From Pterois miles (Eukaryota; Chordata; Actinopteri; Perciformes; Scorpaenidae): a DNA stretch of 64,000 bases. Below the pieces are notes generated by a model. The model did no database searches and was not told the origin of the DNA. It saw only the letters and a program-made list of their open reading frames with translations. Made by a program: the position numbers and the translations under genes. This document shows, piece by piece, positions 51,304 through 61,484 of the stretch. Location of the stretch: NCBI GenBank assembly GCA_947000775.1, contig CAMQGK010000110.1, forward strand, positions 23,161,501 through 23,225,500, in the 5' to 3' direction. The stretch's first letter is position 1. The number at the start of each line of letters is the position of its first letter.

Positions 51304-51368
<65 letters not shown>
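51195..51368. repeat. Two long (TG)n tracts separated by 42 bases
   Basis: Tracts at about 51195-51263 and 51306-51368, with a G-rich spacer (TTTGGGGGGGTGGGAGGG). Cys/Val or His/Thr repeat proteins read from them are artefacts. Confidence 0.95.
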
Positions 51369-52734
51369 ATAGTGTGTGGTGTCTGAGGTGTAAGAAAGGG
51401 GAGCGCAACACAATCATAAGCATGTGTGCGCACACACCACAAAAGTACACTTTACACACGTACATGCGTATACACGTGCTATTTATGTATGAGGATAATA
51501 AGTGGGACAGTGTTTCTGGTATGAGAGTAGAGACCGTGCTATTCCACGCATTATTTAAAAGGAGCTCTTATTGTGAAGTGCGCCCTCACTGTGCTCTCAG
51601 TGTTAAAGGCCACCGATAACCGTCCACTCTGAATTTAAAGAGACTGGATTTATTGTAAAAGGTTTTAATTGCCAAGGCTTTAATACTCAATCAGGCACTG
51701 GCATAAAGAAAAATAATAATTCTGTCCCATGCCCATTTTAAAAACTCACTGCTTTTGGTGCTCTTGATTTAATGCTTAAATAAAGTGACTTCTACCATTT
51801 AAAAACATGTTGCCTTTTTCTCAGTGAGTGCACGGGCAGCAAAAGAAAACAGCACACCTTTTAATGTGTCTTTGTTTTGGACTGATGTATGTGACATAAG
51901 TGGCTCACTGTGCACCCAGAGGTTTGCCTGTCAGATATGACATACTGTGCTTTACAAATGTTGATATCACCATAAGCAACACAGAAAGCTTTAAACAATC
52001 AATCAAAGACATCCAAAGACAGACAGAAACAAACGGCAAATTGAAATATGATTGTAACAGTCATTCAGTTAACAGTGGAAATCTAGAAACTGCACTTTAT
52101 CCATTCCAGAATATACACCATATTATCTCCTGTTTGAGCCATCAAAAATGTTTACATGTTCCCTACATAATTAATGTAAAACAGTGACATCCTGTGGTTG
52201 TTCAACATATCTGTGCTGTTCAGCTGGACCTGTAACGACTGCCTTACAAAGGTTTACATACAAAAAAATATATCCAGTTTCCAGTTATCCAATTTTACAT
52301 ACATATTACACATTATGTTGTTTCTTCACACAGCATATATAAACCATCTTTTGATTTCTGCAGTGAATCTCATTTCATGTTCACCTTTTCTGATTCTCTT
52401 CAAGACACATGCTGACAGCTCGCTGATGCCATTCATAATTTAGCAATCTGGAGGAAACCATTGGTGCTTTTTTTTTTTTTCCTCCTCACGTATTGACCAG
52501 GCTAGAGCAGCTACACTTACCTTTTCCTTTCCAACCTCTCATCCCCACAAAAAGGAACACTAATCCCTTTAATCCCAGTAAGTGAAGCTTTTATCTATGA
52601 ATGTTAGAAGTTGTTTCAAACCGGCAAACAGCTTTAATGAATCAAAACAACATTTGTTGAGAAATCCAATCGGGTACAGTCACAGAGACTGCTTAAAGTA
52701 ACCATTGATCTTCTGTTGGCTGCAGACAGGTGAA

Positions 52735-53345
52735 GGATCAGTTTCATTACTTTTACGTCTTAGTGCAGTCAGTGATACTGTAGACTATGCAATTCTAATT
52801 AACTGCTTCAAGTTCGGGACTGGCATGAAGGTCACAGCACTTAATTGGTTCAGCAGATATAACACTTTTTCTGTCACAATGGAAAATGCCACCTCTTCTT
52901 TGACATGCGGCACTCCGTGGGGCCATTTAAGGTCACAGTCTTCATTTTGCTTTCTGCATCGATGCTCTTGTTATGCCAAATATTCCATAACCGCAGTAGC
53001 TCATCTTGCATTGTTACACACGGTTGATACGTAGATACAGTACAGCTGATGAGTCACTCTTAAAGGATATCAAAGGGGGGCATAAACTGCCAGATGCTGG
53101 AAAAATGTGGCTTTTAAAAGAGAGAACATGCAATCTTTCCTCTGTAGTTCCTGAAGAAAGCCTTTTGTACTTGCATCTCCTGACATCTGGACTGGCTGTA
53201 ATGCTTACATCAAAATGTGGCTGCCTTGTAGTTACACAACACATTCACATTACTCAAATGGTGGCTTTTGGCATCTGGATTTATTTTAAGCTTTTATTGA
53301 TTTCTTTTAAAGCGCAGTCGGATCTGGCCTTAAGCTACTGTTATA
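52735..53345 (+). pseudogene. LINE reverse transcriptase fragment, decayed
   Basis: A translated stretch from 52735 reads LLLRLSAVSDTVDYAILI, then ALNWFSRY, then LTCGTPWGHL. These parallel the LINE reverse-transcriptase block DLSAAFDTVDH, ALxWFxSYL and VxCGVPQGSVLGP. The key Gln of PQG is Trp and the catalytic YxDD region is not intact. The frame changes by about 53034, with a possible continuation to 53345 (DIKGGHKLPD...LALSYCYNQLES). It is a dead retrotransposon piece of the L2/Rex1/CR1 kind. The subfamily is not determined. Confidence 0.7.
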
Positions 53346-56300
53346 ACCAACTTGAGAGTCCCCTATGAGTCAGGGAAGAGCATCACGTTCACATGCAAGG
53401 CCTTCTTTCTTTTTGTGTTCCCTACACGTTTAAGATGAAAGCAGACCTGGCTTCTCTCTTAACTCCCCATGGGCTTTAAATCCACCTGCCGTAGGCCAGG
53501 TTGTTGCAAGGCCATGTCTACAAACACCACTAGTGGTACTGCTAATACTACGACTGGTACCTGTTACTGTTAGAAATTATGACAAAAAAAACCAAACCAA
53601 TAGAACATTTTTGTAGCACGTAGTTTATTGAATGTTCATAATTAGAACAGTTTAACAAGCAGTAATTGAGCACAGATCTATTGTACTTCTAACACTAAAT
53701 TAGTAGTTGTTTTAGCAGGGTTTAAAGGTGCTAAATACGGGTTTAGGGATGTACTGATACTCCTGTTAATTTTGAATAACTTTTACTTTTATTAATTTAT
53801 GTTTTGTTTTGCAAAGTTGGGACAGCAATGTTTAAGTCAAGCCAGACGTTGCCTTATCATGATTGGTATCAAGATTGAAAAAGTCGTATTGATGAATCCC
53901 TAATTTCTATTGTCTCTCAACGGCTCTCAACATAGCACAGCTGAGCTGGCGCTTGTAGCTAATGGTGCTAACCTGTGTCAGTCGGCATGTTGTTATCAAC
54001 TGTAACCTTTATGGGAGCAGTGTGTATTCTTGTCCCATTTCATCATATACTGATGCTTTGTCAGACTCCTCTGTGTCACTTTTCAGTTGCAGTAAATACC
54101 TGCTTAATGTTGTGAGGAAACAAAATGCTTGGTTACACTTGCTTAGGTTCAAGCATTAAAACCACTATAGGGTGTGTGTTACTATTAACATGCTAGGGTT
54201 TACATTGTAGTTCATGGAAAACCTGGTGCATCTCATACTGATGCTAAAGTGGGCCTTAAGCAGCGCTATCTGACGCTGATGGCCGTGACAATGTGCTGGC
54301 CCTGGGAATGAGAGTGGGCTCAGGGATACGCTCACATCCATGAACATGAACATGCACTAAAAAGACGCACTGCCGGCCCAGAAATGATAACAAAGCACAG
54401 AAAAACTTGAATTACAACACACAGGAGAGCGACTTCTTCCTCTGCTCAGGTACACATTACTCCTCTAAACCTTTACATGACAAATCGTTGTTTGCTGCCA
54501 CATTAATGGTCTTGATATTTAAACATAGTCTGATCTGGACTGGAACATCAACCTCGGATTCCATTACACCATTCAATTGTGAAAACAGTAGGGCAATTAA
54601 CACAGAATCTAAATAGTAGACACACGGCATGAATGTGCTCCACCTGGAAGACATCTTGTCATGCAGCACCATGTGGTGCATAATGATCTATTCTGAGGAC
54701 AGTAACAGTAAATTGGGGCTGGGAGTGGGAGAGTTGGGAGGGGTGCATGGCAGTGGGGGTTACTGTTTTGCTGTAGTTGATGTAAACAGATTTGGCATGG
54801 CAACAGCCTAAACAAGTCTACCACTTACAAATAACCTGATATGCTGAGATGCTTGAGTTCATTTACTGTGGAGAATTGTGTGTGTGTTTGTGTGTGTGAG
54901 AGAGTGTGAGAGTGATTGTATGTGTTAATGTGTTTGCCTGCATGAACATGAGCGTGCAAGTGTTGCTGGACCACATGTGTTTGTCCTAACTCCTGTTGCA
55001 TTGCTGTGGTACAGAAAGTTTCCGTCTCCCTTGAGGCCTTAAAAAAAGGGGAGGATTTGGAAACCAAAGAAGGCTGTGAGGGGGTCCTCCCCCTGAAAAG
55101 TTTGACTTTCAAAGGCTTGTTTCATGTATTCTGGTGACTTTAAATAAAAAACAAACAAACAAACAAACTAATAAGTACGCTGCAACAGCATTTTTATGTT
55201 AAACCTTTAATTTTACCTTTGATTCTCAGGAAAGAAAACTGAATAATTCGCCCCCAGGCATAAACTTGTGTGAATCTCTAGCATAAACTATTATTCATCA
55301 GTTTTTATTAATTTCATGTCCCTGCATTAATATTTCTGTCAGTTAGCTCTCTCCTTTTCTCTCTCCATCTCTCACTCACTGACAGTTTATTTCTAATGAC
55401 TTGCATCATGCCACAATGACTTTTTGCCACGTTGAGCAAAACCCCACTTTGGGCGTTGCACCGCTGTGATGTGCGCTGGCGAGCGCAGCTCAAACGTGAG
55501 ATCAACTTGCGCTGTATTGTGACCAGCAGGAAACAACATTAGGTGTAGCTGTATTGTTGTCTGGGCAGAAACAGCAGGGCTTTTACATGCTGTACAGTGC
55601 CAGAAATAGGTTAAGATAATTAAAAGGGAAAAAAAAGTGTGAAAATTTGCCACAAATTGGGAGAATTACAGGAGAATTGTGATGGGCGAGGGAAATGAAA
55701 AACGGGAGTCTCACATGTGCACATGTTCAATGTGACACCAGGTTCACAGATTTTGGCCTGCGCAGGTTTATAAGGCTTAAACACACCTCCTACTTACTGG
55801 AAAGTGGATGTGACATAACCTGCTGTAACAACCAGACAATCTAATTCCCTGTTATTAAACACAGACTCAAAAATGCTCTTTAAAAGCTGACCATGCTGCT
55901 ATTACGGATTTGGAAGGCTCAGTTGTAATGGCAAGTTATGAGCTGACATGTCAGGCAAACATTAGCTGTTTGATTGCTTCGAGCTGGAATCCAAATACTG
56001 AAATCTTTGAGTTTAATTCAGCTTTAATCTTGAGTTCTGCAATGTGCCAGAAGTAACAGTTCATCAAGTGCTTACATTTGATAAAACAAATTATGAGCCA
56101 AAAGTCCCCCCAGGCCTTCTCTGCACATTACAATTAAAAGTGTTTAAGTGCAGCTCCCTACCCAATTTTCTTTCCATTGTTTTTCTCTCCACATCCTATG
56201 AGAGTCAAAATAAAGAGTTGAGGTAGCCATGGCAACGACGCTGCCAATCCTAACACCCAACAGTTTTGACACCAAGCAGTGTGACATGAATACACAGAGG

Positions 56301-57052
56301 ACACAACAATGCAAACACACACACACTCAGGTATCCATTCCTCATTTTATCCTGTCTGTTTCTTTGTACTTTATCTCTGAAAGGCTCCGCTGAGTGAAGT
56401 GCAGCAGCCTGAATACACAAAAACTGAAATGTTTCACATGTTCATAGAAAACGGTGGGTGTTCTCATTAGCACATCTATTTGAAGGTTTGAGTTGATGGA
56501 CTTCAATCTAACAGAATTCTGAAAGATTATATGGCGTTTTAAATCGAAGGGGAGAAAATCACAGAAAATAGGGCAGATTTGATTAATTCACAACACAACA
56601 GATAATTAATCTTTCCTCACAGCTAAACATCATTACTGCTGGACCATTGAAGATTTCCATTGCCATCCATTTCTCTCTGTACACCAGCATTTTCTGTCAA
56701 AACAGGTGACAATATGCATCTAATAAAAAGTCAGAACATTGAGATGATCTTTTTGTCCCTGTGTCCCCTGTGATGAATTCAGTTTCTTCCCCATGCACCT
56801 CTTTTCTGCCAAAGAAAGACAATCAGAAATACATTAGTAGACCAAACATGCAGGTTGAAGCTGCAGTCTGGCTGGCAGGTTTTGAAAAATGAGCAGTTTC
56901 AGCATGCTAAACAAAATGCTGACCTTTTGACATAGTAATTATAATGTTTATTATTTTCGCCATTTGGAAGTCTTTACACACAGGGGTGTGATGAATAAAC
57001 AACACACAAATGTGAAATACTCCCCTGCAAATAGTATATATCTAGGGCCTTC
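53346..57052. other. Intergenic DNA, no gene seen
   Basis: No exon or RNA gene recognised. Minor features are a TG run near 54877-54897 and an (AAAC)n run at 55150-55168. Confidence 0.45.
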
Positions 57053-57269
57053 AAGGTACGGTCACACGAACTTGCGAACATAGGCGAGTGACCATCGCCT
57101 GCTGAGGAAATATTCATTCTGAAAGGTCTCCAAATTGATTTCCACACAAATGCGAAGATGCAAATTTGCATCGCCACCAGAAGCAAATGTTTTTTTTAAC
57201 CCCTTTGCTCACATAGAATGGAAGTCAATGAGAGGCGAATGTTAATTTTGCATGTGTGACCGTGCCTTT
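57053..57269. mobile_element. 217-bp MITE with AAGGYACGGTCACA ends, copy 1
   Basis: AAGGTACGGTCACAC opens and GTGTGACCGTGCCTT closes, giving 15-base inverted repeats. It contains GGCGAGTGACCATCGCCTGC. A second copy of identical length, inverted, is at 58921-59137. Confidence 0.8.
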
Positions 57270-58599
57270 ATTGTGAAAGGTAAGAGCGGAAGAAGTGGAT
57301 CTGGTATGCCCTGCCTCATGCCTTTCAAGGTTGAAACAAGTAATAAAGTTGACGTCTTCAGACTATGGACCCTACGTGTTGACTCATACATGTTGGTGCA
57401 CCACAACCTGTTCTGCACATGATTGGTTTATTTGCAGCGAAAGTTCAGAAAAATTGATATGAAAAAATGTTGTTTTCTTGCCACATAATATTTGCATTCT
57501 GTGTGACAGTATTAATGACAAAAATGGTTAGAAAAAAATGTTAGCGTGTTTTCATTAAACGCACAAAAAAAGAAAAACCTTTACTTTTGTTTCATTTACT
57601 GATTTGCGTTAAATACAAAGTACAGCTGAGGCTGATGGGAATGTCATTTTGACATAAAAAAAATGATGACCAAAGGTATCATAGTTCAGCTTGAGGGAGA
57701 CATGCATATCTGAATCAGACTTGCATCCAGTTGTCAAAAATCTCATTCAAAACCACTGAATGAAATCTCTGAGGAGTGTGGATGTCTCTTTAAAGTTTCA
57801 CATGAGTCCAAAGGTTGTCGAGACGTTTCATTCTGGATCAAAGTGGTGGACCTTCTGACAGACCGACATTGCCATCTACTGTGGTGTCCATACACTGACA
57901 TATGTTCATACAAGCATGTTGTGTACTTTAAAGACAGAATCATGTACCCAAGCAAAAATGAAGACAAAGTAGACCACTGCTGTGCAGCCAACAATCCATC
58001 CCACCATCAGCAGAACCGGGAAGAGTTTGTGGGACGAAGCTGAGACAAATATAGAAAGAAAGTGTTGGCAGGGTGTGGGAGAATGTACTGAATTAAACTC
58101 TGGATCATTTTCTTTGCCTCAGTTTGTGGAATGCGGGTTTCTTACCTTTCTCTGCTCTAATCTTGTTGTTGTAATGAGTGCAACACCAGGCTCCATGCTG
58201 TGAAGAGTTGACGCTGGCATCCGGCAGGGAAGGGTGGAACAAATCTGGGAGACTTGGATTTAAATCCATCCTGAGCCCTTCAGCGGTCCCATCTAACTCT
58301 AGCCTGTTCCCTCTTTAAATTCACAAAAAGCATTACTTTACTAACAGAAACTTATATTTCCCCCCCTCATCTTTTGGAGGTGAGGCCATTCCCGTCACAT
58401 CCTTTTCTCTGTGGACCTGGACCCAGCTGTGTAAGGTCCTGTGCTCCTCTTCCTGTATTTCCCTGGAGGAGCTGTTGCAGCTGGGGCTGGCAATTTCCTC
58501 TCTAGAGGGTCTTCTTCAGTTAGGTCAATACTAGGGGTCAATATCAGAGCTATAGGAAAACAAATACAACTGATCTGAAGTTTGACATTTTGAGAAATT
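57270..58599. other. Intergenic DNA with LINE-tail-like segment
   Basis: About 57610-57890 resembles the segment at 35940-36340 and ends with phrases typical of a fish LINE 3' tail (AAAGTGGTGGACC, GACAGACCGACATTGCCATC). The rest is unassigned. Confidence 0.5.
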
Positions 58600-58920
58600 T
58601 GTTTATTCTTCCCACAAGTTAGATAAGATCACTCCCACTTTCATGTCTGCAGGATAAATATAAAGCTACTTCCAGATAGCATAAAGATAAGGGGAAAGCA
58701 GACAGAAACAAAGATCGGCTCTGTCCGACGATAACAAAGATCCCCAATAACCACCTCTAAATTGTTTTATCTTGTTTGTCTAATCTGTACAAAAACCTGG
58801 GAATGCACAAACATGTCAAGGAGTTATTTGCAGAACTATTTCTTGGCCGGGAGCTGTGACTTCCTGGAGTCTCAGCTGGTTGTATGGCAACTTGGAATAA
58901 AGCTGCAACTTGTTGCTGTA

Positions 58921-59137
58921 AAGGCACGGTCACAAATGCTCAAAATTAACATTTGACTCCTGCTCCTTTTCATATATGTGAGCAAAGGCTCAAAAACCCA
59001 TTCGCCTCTGGTGGCGAGGCAAATTCAAATTGATCTTCAAATTTGCATCGAGTTCAACTTGGGTGAACTTTCAGAGGAATATCGCCTCAGCAGGCGAAGA
59101 TCACTCGCCTGCATTCCAGCATGTGTGACCGCGCCTT
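58921..59137. mobile_element. 217-bp MITE with AAGGYACGGTCACA ends, copy 2
   Basis: Opens AAGGCACGGTCACA and closes TGTGACCGCGCCTT. It has the same length as copy 1 and reads in the opposite direction. The shared core GCCTGCTGAGG appears here as CCTCAGCAGGC. Confidence 0.8.
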
Positions 59138-59160
59138 ATCACTTCGATTTTTGTGGACAT

Positions 59161-59783
59161 TAAACCTGCAGTAGGCAGAATATTTTTGGCACCACTGGGC
59201 AAAAAAATCCATAATAACCTTTCAGCATACTGGAATTCAAGTGTTCGCCGAGAAAACTAGACTTCTGCACCTCCTCATGGCTCTGCTTTAGGCTTATAAA
59301 AATCTATCCTTGACGGGAGACTTTGGCCAATCACAAACTCTGATCAAATGATCAAACGAGGCAGCGCTTATCAAATATGAATCAATATTCTGTTACTATA
59401 ATGTCTATGTCTCTCATCAAATGTTTTCAGAAACATCTTGTAGTTACTGTTTAGCTGTAAAATGAGAAAGTTTGCTCCGGCTAGTGGGTGGTCCTTGGTG
59501 TTTCCTCAACTGATCTCTACATGGCTGCTAGGTCCCAAACTCTCATTTTACAGCTAAACAGAAACTACAAGATGTTTCTGAAAACATTTCATGCAAGAAA
59601 TAATCATTACAGTAACAGAATACTGATTCATATTTGAATAGCGCTGCCTAGTTTGACTGTTTGATCAGAGTTCGCGAGTGACTGACGCTCAGCAACGGCA
59701 GGCTCCAGCTCATCTCTGATTGGTTGTTTTCCTCTGGTCTGTGAAATCATGCAGATGCCATTTGATGGCACTGATGGACACTA
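59161..59783. mobile_element. Hairpin-core MITE-like repeat, copy C, reverse of A and B
   Basis: It begins TAAACCTGCAGTAGGCAGAA and ends near GATGGCACTGATGGACACTAG. The core arms 59419-59467 and 59541-59588 are complementary over about 48 bases. It also contains TGGTTGTTTTCCTCTGGTCTGTGAA, the reverse of the block in copies A and B. Confidence 0.75.
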
Positions 59784-60411
59784 GGAAGGGAAGGATTTTG
59801 TTACATTTGGACAGAGACAGGTTAGCTGTTTCCCGTTTTCAGTCTTTGTGCTAAGATGATATACGCTAAGCTAACCAGCTCATAGCTTCATACTTGACAA
59901 AATATCAAACTAACTACTCCTTTCAGGGAGAGGGCAGAGAAGAGAAGATGAGATGAGAGGAGAGCAGAGGAGCAGTAATTACTGGGGACTCTTTAAGAAC
60001 CAACAAAGACTGAAGGGGGAGAGCAGAGGAAGAGAGAGATCAGGTGGTCTAGAAAGTGGAGAGCACAGAAAGAAAGAGAGAGCGGAGAGGAGAGGGCACT
60101 CATGGTGTAATTGGTTGAACACTTGTCAGTGACAGTGCCTGCTCCTGAAAATGACAGCTCTGTCTTTCTTCCTCTAACACATCTCATCTTTTATGGGCCA
60201 CTCCAATCCATCCCTCCTGCTAATTGTACATCTCAGCACGCCTGCATATAACTCGTCATTAGTATGGTGAGATTCAAGAGGTACGGGGTCAAACTGATTG
60301 CATGATTGCATGGAATTACACAACCCCTGCTATCACTGACAAGTGCGGTTGTTGATGACCGTCACATATCCAAAATGTACTGTAATCAGGTGTTTTGCAC
60401 AGTCTTTCAAA

Positions 60412-60636
60412 ATGGTAAATGGACTGCATTTATATAGCACCTTCCTATCTTAGCAGACAAAGCACTTTACAACTGGCAGGTGGCAAAGCCACCTTGCAAT
60501 GCGCTGGCCTGCCCAGTGCGAGCAGCTTCGGGTTCAATGTCTCACTTAAGGTCACTTGGAGGAGACTGGGATGAAAGTGCCAGCCTTGTGGTTAAAGGAC
60601 AACCTGCTCTACCTCATGAGTCACAGCCACCACCCA
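60412..60636 (-). mobile_element. tRNA-derived SINE of a third type, reverse orientation
   Basis: On the plus strand it starts AATGGACTGCATTTATATAG and ends AACCTGCTCTACCTCATGAG TCACAGCC. The reverse complement GGCTGTGACTCATGAGGTAG AGC is a tRNA-like A-box head. It resembles a SINE common in teleosts, here with internal loss. Confidence 0.7.
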
Positions 60637-61484
60637 AATAACAATGGGAGAAAAGCTGGAGCACTTAGACGTGCGTACAATTGAATCACCTATTTTGAAA
60701 CTGCTATCCCTGGCGATCATAATGAACACACCTGGGTTTTGCTCCACTACTGTGTTATTTCCAAATTACTCTCACTCTCCGTTCAATAACAAACTAATTT
60801 TCTCCCCCTCTCCCATGTGGAAGTGATTTCTGTATATCAAATGCATCGTCCTCCTTTTCCTCCCTTTGGTGTGACAAGAAATAACCCACAACCACTGTTG
60901 CTCAAAGTCAGCATCCATATCTGCTACAAAGCAGCAAATAGAATATTACACTATATTATGTTACCATCTGTTTCATCAACAACAACAACAACAACACAAA
61001 GAGCATTTGATATAAAAGTCACAAGATTATTGTGTTTTTCTGGCCCGTGATATATTCATCACTTTTATCTGGCTTTACTAGCATGCTACAGTATATCTCA
61101 CATGCTAACTAATGAATGCTGCTTATAATTTGTCCTTCATTTGGATTTCCCTTGCTGCGCTGCTACGGTATATCTTCCAAGTGATGCACTATCTGTGCTC
61201 TGCTCCTTTGCTGCCTCCCTAGGATTATCCGGGGGGTTTATAGAGGGGAGCCCTGCCAGCTGATGGTGAAGTCTATTCCAGGGAGCGTTTATCAGTGCAG
61301 GAGATGTAACGATTGGGGGTCCGTTCCCTGTTGGATGTGAATTGCATTTTCACAGTGAGACGGTTAATGCTTCCTGTGAAATATATGATTTTTGAAGAGT
61401 TATACATTTTCTGTTTTTGCTTTGCTGAACTAAGTCAACTCTGTCATCCTATGTCTTGATTTCTGATGTTCATCGCATTCATGT
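60637..61484. other. Intergenic DNA upstream of the receptor relic
   Basis: No exon recognised. An (ACA)n run lies at about 60977-60995. A first exon of the receptor would be expected here or further upstream, but I cannot identify one. Confidence 0.4.

Larger units (their letters stand above)
58600..59910. mobile_element. GGTTAGCTTAGC-family MITE broken by two later elements
   Basis: The left part (CATAAAGATAAGGGGAAAGC, CGGCTCTGTCCGAC, ACTTCCTGGAGTCTC) and right part (TTTGGACAGAGACAGG, CGCTAAGCTAACCAGCTCAT) are the two halves of the element seen whole at 47265. Between them sit a 217-bp MITE and hairpin repeat copy C. Confidence 0.65.

Noticed and set aside
51072..51619. Open frames encoding Cys/Val or His/Thr repeats
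   Set aside because: They are translations of (TG)n tracts in different frames, with no independent coding signal.
46199..61484. A small STRIT1/DWORF-like gene, which lies downstream of MME in mammals
   Set aside because: I looked for a short tail-anchored peptide with splice sites and found none. A very diverged copy could be missed by eye.
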